From Acinetobacter silvestris (GTDB lineage: Bacteria > Pseudomonadota > Gammaproteobacteria > Pseudomonadales > Moraxellaceae): DNA of 64,000 nt. Of this stretch, positions 16,131 to 24,530 are shown one piece after another. Positions within the stretch are counted from its first letter, which is position 1. Every line of letters begins with the position of its first letter. The notes under the pieces were generated by a model. The model did no database searches, was not told the origin of the DNA, and worked only from the letters and a program-made list of their open reading frames with translations. A program made the position numbers and the translations under genes. The stretch lies in the NCBI RefSeq assembly GCF_002135235.1, contig NZ_NEGB01000007.1, positions 1 to 64,000 on the forward strand, written 5' to 3'.

Positions 16131-16979
16131 TTAGTAGGTTGCATCACCAATAATGCCTGCTCGTTCCATTTTTCGATGACAGGCTGGATAATCCATTACG
16201 GCATAATGTTGCGTGCTGCGGTTGTCCCAAATCGCAATGCTGTTTGGCTGCCAGCGCCAACGCACTTGAAATTCTGGAAGAGAGGCTTGGGTAATGAGGT
16301 AACGTAGTAAGTCACCTGCACCGGGATTCGCATCTTGTCCAAAACGTACTCGCTCTTTGGTGTGGTAATTACTAAAGTGCGTGGTAAATCCATTCACATA
16401 CAGGATTTTCTCTCCTGTTTCAGGATGTGTACGCACTACAGGGTGCTCCGCATCAGGGAATTGCGCCTTTAAAGCCAAGCGTTTTTCAATAGGCATTGCA
16501 GCACCAAAACTAGCCTCAATACTATGATAGGCACGCAACTCTGCAATTTTCACTTTAATATCTTCAGGCAAATTTTCATAAGCCGATACCATGTTCGTCC
16601 ACATGGTGTCTCCACCAACTGGCGGACATTCAACACAACGTAACACAGCCCCCATCGGTGGGACTTTGCGCCAACTGGCATCGCTATGCCAAGCATTTTC
16701 ATAACGATCAACGGGACTATCTGGATGCTTATAAATCTGTACTAAACCCGGATGATCAGGATGACTACCGACTGCTGGATGATCTTCCAACGGTCCAAGA
16801 CGTTCCGCAAATTCGACATGCTCAGCCCGAGTCAACGTCTGATCTCGTAAGAATAAGACACGATGCTTAAGCAGTTGCGTGCGAATTTCAGAAAACAAAT
16901 CATCATCATGAATTGCATCTGCCAGACTGATACCGCTCAACTCCGCGCCTATATTGCAAGTTAACTGTTCAATTTGCAT
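16131..16979 (-). CDS. TauD/TfdA-type 2-oxoglutarate-dependent dioxygenase
   Basis: A 282-residue Fe(II)/2-oxoglutarate dioxygenase of the TauD group. Iron ligands are His98 and Asp100 (AWHSDASW) and His258 (STQHYAVMDY). Arg269 and Arg273 (HRKMERAG) match the 2-oxoglutarate and substrate-binding arginines of TauD in spacing. The PPVGGDTMWTNM segment is also diagnostic. Family members hydroxylate next to a leaving group, releasing sulfite from sulfonates (TauD), sulfate from alkyl sulfates (AtsK) or cleaving aryloxyacetates (TfdA). No tauABC ABC transporter is present, so classic taurine use is not implied. The YeiH/TauZ exporter in the same run favours a sulfur-containing substrate, by inference. 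Confidence 0.92.
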   Translation of the reverse strand: MQIEQLTCNIGAELSGISLADAIHDDDLFSEIRTQLLKHRVLFLRDQTLTRAEHVEFAERLGPLEDHPAVGSHPDHPGLVQIYKHPDSPVDRYENAWHSDASWRKVPPMGAVLRCVECPPVGGDTMWTNMVSAYENLPEDIKVKIAELRAYHSIEASFGAAMPIEKRLALKAQFPDAEHPVVRTHPETGEKILYVNGFTTHFSNYHTKERVRFGQDANPGAGDLLRYLITQASLPEFQVRWRWQPNSIAIWDNRSTQHYAVMDYPACHRKMERAGIIGDATY

Positions 16980-17010
16980 AAGAAATCCTTTCCAATTACA
17001 AAGATTGAGA

Positions 17011-17057
17011 AACCATCGCTTTACATGCTTCTAAATCACGATGCACTTTCTTGCATC
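17011..17057 (-). pseudogene. Degenerate second copy of the C-terminal end of a quinone oxidoreductase gene
   Basis: Immediately after the stop of the quinone oxidoreductase gene the minus strand reads, in one frame, VHRDLEACKAMVSQSL then stop. This aligns with AHHDLETRKTIGSSIFVI at the end of the intact gene. The two DNA segments (17011-17057 and 17080-17128) are strongly similar over about 48 bases with a small indel. It is the tail of a diverged paralogue left behind, most simply by recombination between two quinone oxidoreductase genes. It has no start and is not a working gene. Confidence 0.65.
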
Positions 17058-17059
17058 GC

Positions 17060-18046
17060 TCAAATGACAAAAATAGATGAACCTATCGTTTTACGTGTTT
17101 CTAAATCATGATGCGCTTGTACGGCATCTTTCAACTCATAGCGCTGATTAATTTCAATTTTGATGCGACCATGGCGAACATGATCAAATAATTCATTGGC
17201 TAATTCCCTTTTCTCAGCAGGGTCAGCAATATAATCAGCCAAGGCTGGACGGGTGATAAACAATGAGCCTTTCATTGCCAGCAACACAGGATCAAAAGCA
17301 GGAATTGGCCCAGAAGCCGTACCCACACAAACCAATAAGCCACGACGTTTTAGCGAGTCAAGCGAACCCATAAAGGTATCTTTACCCACGCTATCAAAAA
17401 CGACGTTGACACCCACACCATTGGTTAACTCACGTACACGTTCAGCAACATTTTCATGACTGTAATTAATCACATGATCACAACCATGTGCTTTTGCAAC
17501 CGCAGCTTTTTCTTCAGAAGAAGTTGTGCCTATGACAGTTAAACCAAGAAGCTTTGCCCATTGCGAAACAATTAATCCAACACCGCCCGCTGCTGCATGC
17601 AACAAAATAGTGTCACCTTTTTTAAAATCATAAATACGGCGCATTAAATAGGCTGCTGTTAATCCACGCATGGTCATTGCTGCAGCAGTTTCACATGAAA
17701 TTTCTTCAGGCAATTTAATCAATGCATTTGCTGGAATCAGCCGTTGGGTACTATAAGCGCCTAAAGTATTTAAAAATCCAGTGTAAGTGACCCGATCACC
17801 CACAACAAAATCGATCACGCCTTCACCCAGAGCTTCCACAACCCCTGAAGCTTCCACACCCATACCATTTGGCATTGGAATTTTATAAGTACCATTACGG
17901 AAATAAGTGTCAGCATAATTCAACCCGACAGCGACATGACGAAGGCGTACTTCTCCCAATCCAGGGGCACCCACTTCCACATCTTCATAGCGCATCACGT
18001 CAGGTGTTCCTGTTCCATAGAAACGTATAGCTTTAGTCAATGTCAT
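17060..18046 (-). CDS. Zinc-independent quinone oxidoreductase (MDR superfamily)
   Basis: A medium-chain dehydrogenase/reductase of the QOR type, 328 residues from the chosen ATG at 18046, which has GGAT seven bases upstream. A longer frame to 18091 exists but lacks a ribosome site and extends beyond the usual N-terminus. It has an N-terminal GroES-like domain (GLNYADTYFRNG) and the QOR signature around DTILLHAAAGGVGLIVSQWAK with the AxxGxxG NADPH-binding motif. The structural and catalytic zinc cysteines of alcohol dehydrogenases are missing. It would reduce a quinone or an enone with NADPH. It is the first gene of the seven-gene run. Confidence 0.87.
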   Translation of the reverse strand: MTLTKAIRFYGTGTPDVMRYEDVEVGAPGLGEVRLRHVAVGLNYADTYFRNGTYKIPMPNGMGVEASGVVEALGEGVIDFVVGDRVTYTGFLNTLGAYSTQRLIPANALIKLPEEISCETAAAMTMRGLTAAYLMRRIYDFKKGDTILLHAAAGGVGLIVSQWAKLLGLTVIGTTSSEEKAAVAKAHGCDHVINYSHENVAERVRELTNGVGVNVVFDSVGKDTFMGSLDSLKRRGLLVCVGTASGPIPAFDPVLLAMKGSLFITRPALADYIADPAEKRELANELFDHVRHGRIKIEINQRYELKDAVQAHHDLETRKTIGSSIFVI

Positions 18047-18759
18047 TTTCAAATCCATGTTTTGGTTATTATTCAGTGCCTGCAAAAGCATTCACTAAAA
18101 CTACAATACTTGGATCTATGCCACTTCACATTTGACGACACACACTTAGCATTTTACGACAATGCATTTTTTAGAAATTCTAACGAGGATGATCAGCAAT
18201 CAACTGACTTTAAGAGGATATGATTAAAATCAAATTGTTGTGTACTTTGATCTGCAAAAGTAAATAAAAATTATTTTTAAATAGAATAGATGATGCTGAA
18301 TGAAGCACAACAACTTGCATCACTAAAGCACAGTGAGAATATATTTCATCAGCATCTGCTCAAAATATTGCAAAACCGTATGCATCACAATTATAGATAA
18401 ATAATTTCAGTCTGCTGCAAAACAGAACCTTACAATTTAAAAATTAAATACATGATTAAAAACATAATTTTTATTATAAAAGATAACAATCATTGAATTA
18501 ATATTTAATTTTTTGTGATGCAGATGGTTGTACAACGTTTAGGATACGACATAGCAAGCCATCTTCGTCAACTAAGACTGTATACATCTCTTGTCATTAG
18601 ACATTCCAATTTTTTATTTTAATTAAACTTCATATTTTTATTATATAAAAAAATAGCTTCTCTTATTTACAAAATAAAAGAAGCTATTTTTCATTTTAAG
18701 TATTTGAGTTTTATATATTAATAACTAAATCAACTTAACAGATTAACTCTATATATGAT
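18047..18759. other. About 700-bp gene-free interval upstream of the catabolic run and downstream of ssb
   Basis: Very AT-rich. It should contain the promoter of the seven-gene minus-strand run (most likely 18050-18300) and, at the right end, the ssb terminator. A 36-codon frame at 18290-18400 has no ribosome site and is not called. No repeats or RNA genes were seen. Confidence 0.45.
18647..18693 (-). terminator. Terminator of ssb
   Basis: AAAAATAGCTTCT and AGAAGCTATTTTT form a long stem with an AT-rich loop, and A/T tails on both sides make it usable in both directions. It lies about 70 bases after the ssb stop. Confidence 0.75.
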
Positions 18760-19344
18760 CTAAAACGGTAAGTCATCATCCAAATCCGCAGGTGCTTGTA
18801 CAGGCGCAGCAGACTGTTGTGGCTTAGGAGATTGGAAACCTTGGTTGACATTACCACTCGGATTGCCATATCCACCTTGGTTACTGCTCTGTTGCTGATT
18901 AAAACCACTATTCTGTTGCTGACCATAACCACTTTGTTGATTATTGTTATTATTAAATCGTGGTTGGTTAAAACCAGCATTATCGCCAGAATTTTCACTT
19001 TGTTGACGATTATTTGAATCTAACATTTGCATTTGTTCACCACGGATTTCTGTAGTGTAACGCTCTTGACCATTTTGATCTGTCCATTGACGAGTGCGCA
19101 ATGAGCCCTCGATATACACTTTAGAACCTTTACGCAAATATTGCTGTGCAATTTCACCTAAACGGTTATTCAATACAATACGATGCCACTCTGTTTGTTC
19201 TTTGCGTTCACCGCTATTTTTATCAGTCCACGATTCGCTTGTAGCGATAGAGAACTGCGTCAATGACCCACCATTTGGGAAGGTTTTAGTTTCAGGATCT
19301 TTACCCAAAGTTCCCACTAAAATTACTTTATTTACGCCGCGCAT
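18760..19344 (-). CDS. ssb: Single-stranded DNA-binding protein
   Basis: A 194-residue SSB. The N-terminal OB fold (residues 1-110) starts [20 protein letters not shown] and contains TEWHRIV. The middle is a low-complexity Gln/Asn/Gly-rich linker, and the acidic tail DLDDDLPF is the conserved C-terminal peptide that docks onto RecO, Exo I, PriA and other repair proteins. Functions as a tetramer in replication and repair. Nearby uvrA mirrors the common uvrA-ssb neighbourhood in gammaproteobacteria. It follows the YajR-like transporter by 51 bases and may be partly co-transcribed with it. Confidence 0.98.
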   Translation of the reverse strand: MRGVNKVILVGTLGKDPETKTFPNGGSLTQFSIATSESWTDKNSGERKEQTEWHRIVLNNRLGEIAQQYLRKGSKVYIEGSLRTRQWTDQNGQERYTTEIRGEQMQMLDSNNRQQSENSGDNAGFNQPRFNNNNNQQSGYGQQQNSGFNQQQSSNQGGYGNPSGNVNQGFQSPKPQQSAAPVQAPADLDDDLPF

Positions 19345-19395
19345 GAGATGTCATCTTCCTATTCAATTCTATGTTTCACTTTATAAGAGTTATGA

Positions 19396-20760
19396 TTAAA
19401 TGGCTACCTCTTTGCCTAACAAGTGCGTTAAATGTTGTCGCGCAGCATCATCTATTTGCTGTTTATCAACTTTTACATAAGCCACTTGCTGCTCAGACAT
19501 CACCACAACCTCTTCAATACCACGAATTGCCAATAATTGAGAAGTCCATTCATCTGTTTGTTTGGCTTCTGGTAAGCGTAATACAATTGAAGATAAATAA
19601 CGTGGTTGAGCCAGTCCAAAACTCACCAATAACCACACAATGGCAATGACAGACAAAATACTCCAGCCAATCGCTGTATGTTGTAACACCAATAGTTGCC
19701 CACCTAAAATGCCTCCACAGAAAGCACCTAAAAACTGCCCACTGGCATTCACGCCCATAGCAGTCGCTTTAGATTGAATCGGGGCAGCTTTAGACAACCA
19801 TGACGGCAATAAAGCTTCCATCACATTAAAGGCAATAAAGAATAAACCTAAACCTAACAACAACAGGTATTTAGACTGATAACCAAAAATCAGAATAATT
19901 AAACCAATAATAATTCCACCAATGGCGGTTAAGAAAATACCGCGCATTTGGCGATATTTTTCTGCCAAAATAATACTTGGAAAAGCAAAAAATAGACTAA
20001 TCAGCAATAAAGGCAAATAGACAATGCCATGCTTCGCTAAAGGAATATCTGCGTATTCAATCAATTGTGATGGGATATAAACAAACATTGCCGTAAGTAA
20101 TAGATGCAATGAAAATACTGAAACATGTAAGCGATTTAAATCCGCCATTTTCAAGACTTGTTTCAGTTGTTTTAAATAACCCTGCTTATAATTTTGATGA
20201 TGGCGAGTGGTTTTTGGCACCATAAATAACATCAAAATGGCCAGTAACCCCATGATGGTCGTGACCCAAAATAGTCCTGAAATTCCAACCAAGCTGGTCA
20301 ACCAAGGCCCTAAACTAAAAGCAATCACGAAGGATAAGCCAATGCTCATTCCCATAATTGCCATGGCTTTAGTCCGCTGTTCTTCACGTGTTACATCGGC
20401 AAGTAATGCCATCACCACAGCAGAAACTGCACCTGCACCGGCAATCGCACGACCAATAATCACACCATAAATGGTTTCAGACATAGCCGCGACTGCACCA
20501 CCCAGAGCAAAAAGCAATAAACCAAACACAATAAGTGGCTTACGGCTAAATCGATCTGCCCACAGGCTAAATGGAATTTGTAACAAGGCTTGGCTTAAGC
20601 CATACACCCCAACGGCTAATCCAATCAAAGCTGGAGTTGCATATTGATATGACTGTCCAGCCACTGCAAATACAGGGATGATCATGAACAATCCCAACAT
20701 GCGTAAGGCAAAGATACTGCTTAAAGCAAAGGTTGAGCGGCGTTCTAAGGCATTCATCAT
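19396..20760 (-). CDS. YajR-like MFS transporter with C-terminal YAM domain
   Basis: A 454-residue 12-TM major facilitator, the same length as E. coli YajR. The loop 2-3 motif is WADRFSRKPLI. After the last membrane segment, residues about 385-454 form a soluble ferredoxin-like domain (LLAIRGIEEVVVMSEQQVAYVKVD), matching the YAM domain unique to YajR-type drug exporters. Its natural substrate is unknown. Conserved position next to ssb suggests an old housekeeping neighbourhood and not a mobile resistance gene. The first two residues are both Met; either could be the start. Confidence 0.85.
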   Translation of the reverse strand: MMNALERRSTFALSSIFALRMLGLFMIIPVFAVAGQSYQYATPALIGLAVGVYGLSQALLQIPFSLWADRFSRKPLIVFGLLLFALGGAVAAMSETIYGVIIGRAIAGAGAVSAVVMALLADVTREEQRTKAMAIMGMSIGLSFVIAFSLGPWLTSLVGISGLFWVTTIMGLLAILMLFMVPKTTRHHQNYKQGYLKQLKQVLKMADLNRLHVSVFSLHLLLTAMFVYIPSQLIEYADIPLAKHGIVYLPLLLISLFFAFPSIILAEKYRQMRGIFLTAIGGIIIGLIILIFGYQSKYLLLLGLGLFFIAFNVMEALLPSWLSKAAPIQSKATAMGVNASGQFLGAFCGGILGGQLLVLQHTAIGWSILSVIAIVWLLVSFGLAQPRYLSSIVLRLPEAKQTDEWTSQLLAIRGIEEVVVMSEQQVAYVKVDKQQIDDAARQHLTHLLGKEVAI

Positions 20761-20845
20761 ATCAACAAACTTATTAAATTATGTTCAATTCATCACTGGC
20801 AACATCATCGCATATTGCAGCAACTTTGTGGTATTTTACATGAAT

Positions 20846-20872
20846 AAAAAGGGTGCATGTTATTGCACCCTC
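20846..20872 (-). terminator. Terminator of the DUF475 gene
   Basis: GGGTGCA (20851-20857) pairs with TGCACCC (20864-20870). On the minus strand it is followed by TTTTT (20850-20846). Confidence 0.8.
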
Positions 20873-20899
20873 ATTGTAAACATATAGCTTAAAAAATAA

Positions 20900-21982
20900 T
20901 TAACTTTGCGATTCACTTCGTTTGTTATATTGAATAGATGCAATCACTGCCCAGACAATTAAGGCGACACCGATTAAACCCGTCACAACTTCTGGTACAT
21001 GTACACCAGTACCACTTGCCAACATGATGAATGCTAAAGCACCAATCGCATAATGCGCACCATGCTCAAGGTAGATATAAGCATCTAATGTCCCTTTCTC
21101 AACCAAATAAATAGTCATCGAACGCACGAACATCGCACCAATGGCTAGGCCAAGCATGATAATCACGACATCTGAAGTAATCGCAAATGCACCAATCACC
21201 CCATCGAAACTAAAGGATGCATCTAAAACTTCAAGATAAATAAAGCCGCCAATACCTGCTTTAATAACACCCGTCGGTGCTCCATTCGCATCATGTCCTA
21301 CCGCATTCCCCTGCTCATCCAACTCAGGTTCACCACCTAATAAATGACTTAGAACTTGAACGCCAATATAAACTACGATTCCCCAAATACCCGCCATCAT
21401 GACCACTAAGCGCGTCGCTTCTTCAACATTCATCGCCATGATGAGCAATGCAATTAAAGCAATAAATACCGACATTGCAGGTACATTTGCCAGACTGGTC
21501 AAACGACGCTCTAGCCATCTGAACCAATGTGTGTCCTTGCCATCGTCTAAAAAGAAATTCAGGAAAACTAAAAGTAAGAATGATCCACCAAATGCTGCAA
21601 TTTCAGCATGATGAGCCATCAGTTTTTCTGAATAATGGGCTGGATCATTTATGGCCATTTTGACTACTTCCAGCATGCCCATATCTGCTGTGACTGCAAC
21701 AATCACAATAGGAAAGACTAAGCGCATACCAAAAACAGCAATCACAATACCCACAGTTAAGAAAATCATTTTCCAAAAATGATCCCAACCACGTAGTACC
21801 GAGGCATTTACAACCGCATTATCAAATGAAAGAGACACCTCCATCACAGCTAAAATAGCAGTAATGGTGAGTGCTGCGAACATGGTCTGTAAACCTGCTT
21901 CTGGACCATGGGTATAACCCCAATATGCAGATATTGCCAAACACACGATCGTAAAAAATATAGAGAAACCAAAATGTTTCAT
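20900..21982 (-). CDS. DUF475 / TerC-like integral membrane protein
   Basis: A 360-residue polytopic membrane protein starting at ATG 21982 (MKHFGFSIFF). A longer frame would need a TTG start at 22000. DUF475 proteins are related to TerC. The paired acidic motifs that define the group are visible: LSFDNAVVNASVLRGW and LDASFSFDGVIGAFAITSD. TerC-related proteins are implicated in metal (Mn) efflux and tellurite resistance, but DUF475 members are uncharacterised. Single-gene transcription unit with its own terminator. Confidence 0.85.
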   Translation of the reverse strand: MKHFGFSIFFTIVCLAISAYWGYTHGPEAGLQTMFAALTITAILAVMEVSLSFDNAVVNASVLRGWDHFWKMIFLTVGIVIAVFGMRLVFPIVIVAVTADMGMLEVVKMAINDPAHYSEKLMAHHAEIAAFGGSFLLLVFLNFFLDDGKDTHWFRWLERRLTSLANVPAMSVFIALIALLIMAMNVEEATRLVVMMAGIWGIVVYIGVQVLSHLLGGEPELDEQGNAVGHDANGAPTGVIKAGIGGFIYLEVLDASFSFDGVIGAFAITSDVVIIMLGLAIGAMFVRSMTIYLVEKGTLDAYIYLEHGAHYAIGALAFIMLASGTGVHVPEVVTGLIGVALIVWAVIASIQYNKRSESQS

Positions 21983-22221
21983 GCAACGACCTATGGACAA
22001 GGATTTATATAAAGAATTCGCTAGAACGGAATCATAAAAGTTTAAAATTTAATGCACACAATTATGACCACTTTTTCACATTTAGCCAAAGCACTTCGTA
22101 GGATTTTTTGAAATAGGTAATAAGCACAGTGCAGCAGTATATCTTCTATATAGAACTCCTGATTCTTGATATAGTCCCATCATTCACCCATTTTTCTTTT
22201 TATTGTCGATAGGTATTTGAC

Positions 22222-22896
22222 ATGAGTTTTTCTCAAGATGTCTGGCAACGTAACTCAGCTTTATATCAAAAAACACTCGCACTTCCTTTTAATCAAGAAC
22301 TTGCCGCAGGGACTTTAAGCAAAGAAGTCTTTTGCCATTATGTGGTTCAAGATGCACATTACCTGGTGGCATATGGACGTGCTTTAGCAATTTGTGGGGC
22401 AAAAGCATTTGAAGCGGATGATATTATTCAGTTTACCCAAGGTGCTAAAGAAGCGATTGTGGTTGAACGCAGTCTACATAATGGTTTTATGCAAAACTTT
22501 GAGATTAGCAAAGTACAATTTGAAACCACCCCTTTAACCTTGGCCTGTCATCATTACACTTCATTTTTAACCGCAACAGCATGGTCTGAAAGCTATCCTG
22601 TCGTCCTCGCTTCGCTATTACCTTGCTTCTGGATTTATGCAGAAGTTGGGAAAGATATTATTGGCAATTCTGTACCCAATAATCCTTTCCAAGCATGGAT
22701 TGATACCTATGCGGGTGAAGAATTCAATGAAGCGGTGCGTAAAGTCATTCTCACAATTGATAAAGTTGCAGCACGTTGCGATGCCGATACCCTTGAGAAA
22801 ATGCATCAGGCCTATACCAAAGGTGCTGAATTAGAATGGTTATTCTGGGATGGTGCGTATCATCAAAGACAATGGTTAGGTTTGGATCAAAGCTAA
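22222..22896 (+). CDS. tenA: TenA family aminopyrimidine aminohydrolase (thiaminase II)
   Basis: A 224-residue all-helical protein. Key residues of TenA are present: Asp near the N-terminus in YVVQDAHYLVAYG, the nucleophilic Cys in SLLPCFWIYAEVG, and the late Glu in ELEWLFWDGAY. TenA hydrolyses 4-amino-5-aminomethyl-2-methylpyrimidine to the hydroxymethyl form in thiamin salvage. It is not adjacent to other thiamin genes and no TPP riboswitch was recognised upstream. Start at ATG 22222 after GATAGGTATTTG. Confidence 0.92.
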   Translation: MSFSQDVWQRNSALYQKTLALPFNQELAAGTLSKEVFCHYVVQDAHYLVAYGRALAICGAKAFEADDIIQFTQGAKEAIVVERSLHNGFMQNFEISKVQFETTPLTLACHHYTSFLTATAWSESYPVVLASLLPCFWIYAEVGKDIIGNSVPNNPFQAWIDTYAGEEFNEAVRKVILTIDKVAARCDADTLEKMHQAYTKGAELEWLFWDGAYHQRQWLGLDQS

Positions 22897-22957
22897 AAAT
22901 CTCTTTATAACCATCTGAGGCAGGTCCAAATTAAAAGCACAAAATTCTGTGTCTAAT

Positions 22958-23299
22958 TTATTGCTGAAATAGCTGCCATCCATAAATTAGACCTGCCGCC
23001 GCAATCACCCAACATACTGTTGCCAAACCTAGACATGACCACATTGACATTTTAGGTGCAAATACATACACCATGAATAAATAAATAGCATATGGAATAA
23101 GTGACCATAACCCAAACAGTGCTGTTTTACGCAGAGCTTCTGCACCTTGTTGCTGTGACACAATGACATGGGCAATTAAGGCAAACGTCGGAAATAATGG
23201 AACTAAACCCGCAATATAAAAAGCCTTACTTTTTGAAAGTACAGAAATAAGAACAACAACGATAGCCCCTAAGATGCATTTAAAAAACAAAGACAACAT
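22958..23299 (-). CDS. glpM: GlpM family inner-membrane protein
   Basis: A 113-residue protein with four hydrophobic segments and the family core AGLVPLFPTFALIAH and FGLWSLIPYAIYL. GlpM was described in Pseudomonas aeruginosa near the glycerol genes with an effect on alginate; its molecular role is unknown. Convergent with tenA. The match to the family is strong, but the name implies no function here. Confidence 0.85.
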   Translation of the reverse strand: MLSLFFKCILGAIVVVLISVLSKSKAFYIAGLVPLFPTFALIAHVIVSQQQGAEALRKTALFGLWSLIPYAIYLFMVYVFAPKMSMWSCLGLATVCWVIAAAGLIYGWQLFQQ

Positions 23300-23438
23300 G
23301 CTTCATCCAAAATTCAGTGAATCAAAATGCTTAGTCTACGCCGATCAACTTATTTTTAAAGCGAAGATCAGGATAAATCCTCTTAAATTCCTGTGTATTT
23401 GTAGCTAGACTTTAATGATAAAACCATGCATTATAAAT

Positions 23439-23457
23439 AATAATAATTATCATTTAC
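23439..23457 (+). promoter_or_regulatory. Candidate Fur box
   Basis: The 19-bp segment around ATAATAATTATCATTTAC matches the classic Fur palindrome at 14 of 19 positions, including the core ATAAT.AT..ATCATT. It lies 42 bases before the ATG of the orphan gene at 23499, where a promoter is expected. Confidence 0.45.
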
Positions 23458-23498
23458 AATCTAACCTTTGAAGGTTGTTTAGCGCGAGAGACAATAAG

Positions 23499-23873
23499 AT
23501 GCAAGCACGTAACCTAGGGACTGAAGCCATTCGCGCATTTTTCACATTACAATGCTGTTGGCGCAATAGTGAAGAAATTTATTTAGAAAAAGGCTGCCAA
23601 CATTGTGGTTCTGCGGCCACCTATTTAATCTATTTCACCAACATCCATATTCAAAAGTTAATGCTCCAATTTATTCAGCAATATAATTGTCATTTATCTA
23701 AAGGCCTAGATTTACTTGATTTGCATGGTTTTGAAGCAAGCTATAATGGCTTTTTACAAATTTTAGAAAATGAAGTCAACTTCTATGCACGAAGACATTA
23801 TGACGTCCGATCTGACGTAGCATTTGAGCAGATAGAATCTATTTTTGAACGCTCATTCCGCATGGCCTGCTAA
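23499..23873 (+). CDS. Conserved-looking hypothetical protein with a CxxC pair
   Basis: A 124-residue protein from the ATG at 23499 (MQARNLG). A longer frame needs a TTG at 23475, and GAGAG lies eight bases before the ATG. It contains four cysteines close together (TLQCCWRN and KGCQHCGSAA) that could bind a metal, followed by helical sequence ending in a cysteine. No membrane segment or signal. I do not recognise the family. The Fur-box-like sequence upstream suggests iron control, so a role in iron or metal homeostasis is possible, but this is inference only. Confidence 0.75.
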   Translation: MQARNLGTEAIRAFFTLQCCWRNSEEIYLEKGCQHCGSAATYLIYFTNIHIQKLMLQFIQQYNCHLSKGLDLLDLHGFEASYNGFLQILENEVNFYARRHYDVRSDVAFEQIESIFERSFRMAC

Positions 23874-23928
23874 ACAATTTTAATCCTTATAAGTTAAGAC
23901 TGAAGTTATTAAGCTGCAATGATTCAAC

Positions 23929-24288
23929 TCATCCAATAAAATTGACCATGATTAAAGCAACCAAAGCAGGTAAGGCTTGAATATACAAAATCTTTTTACT
24001 TGCCGTGATGGCACCATAAATACCTGCAATTAATACACAGGCTAAAAAGAAATTAGCCAATTGAATTGAGAATGGTGCCGATGCAATCAGTGCCCAAATT
24101 AAACCGGCAGCAAGGAAACCATTATATAAACCTTGATTTTGTGCCAATACTTTTGTGAGTGCAGCCTTTTCTGGATTATGCGCAAAGGCTTTCATGCCCA
24201 TCGGTTTATCCCAGAGGAACATTTCCAACACTAAAAAATAAATATGGAGCATGGCGATTAGTGCAATTAAAATTTTTCCAATGATCAT
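23929..24288 (-). CDS. DUF1304 family membrane protein
   Basis: A 119-residue protein with four hydrophobic helices. The features LHIYFLVLEMFLWDKP, FAHNPE, LAQNQGLYNGFLAAGL and ACVLIAGIYGA are characteristic of DUF1304, small inner-membrane proteins of unknown function. Divergent from uvrA. Nothing else is known from the context. Confidence 0.88.
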   Translation of the reverse strand: MIIGKILIALIAMLHIYFLVLEMFLWDKPMGMKAFAHNPEKAALTKVLAQNQGLYNGFLAAGLIWALIASAPFSIQLANFFLACVLIAGIYGAITASKKILYIQALPALVALIMVNFIG

Positions 24289-24530
24289 GTGATAGCCTTT
24301 GTTTTTATTGCATAGATAATCACCATTCTAAAGCTAAATACCACGCAAGACTGATTTTCAGTTTCAAAATTTCTGACTTGTAGGTCGACACCGTGCCTAT
24401 TACAGTGACATTCTTTAAAATCGGACGCAAACCGACACAAAATGTCGTTAAAAAACGATTTTATACAGCTTGAACAAAATTAAACCGCTATCATATATAA
24501 CCTTTAATTTGCACATTACTGAGATGTTTT

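Noticed and set aside
18290..18400. 36-codon ORF starting MMLNEAQQLASL
   Set aside because: No Shine-Dalgarno sequence, short, and in strongly AT-rich DNA; no recognisable family.
22919..22997. Inverted GGCAGGTC/GACCTGCC between tenA and glpM
   Set aside because: The right arm is inside the glpM coding end and the 63-bp spacing makes a functional terminator unlikely; probably chance.
24300..24530. Possible SOS (LexA) box before uvrA
   Set aside because: No CTGT-8-ACAG palindrome found, and Acinetobacter lacks a classical LexA.
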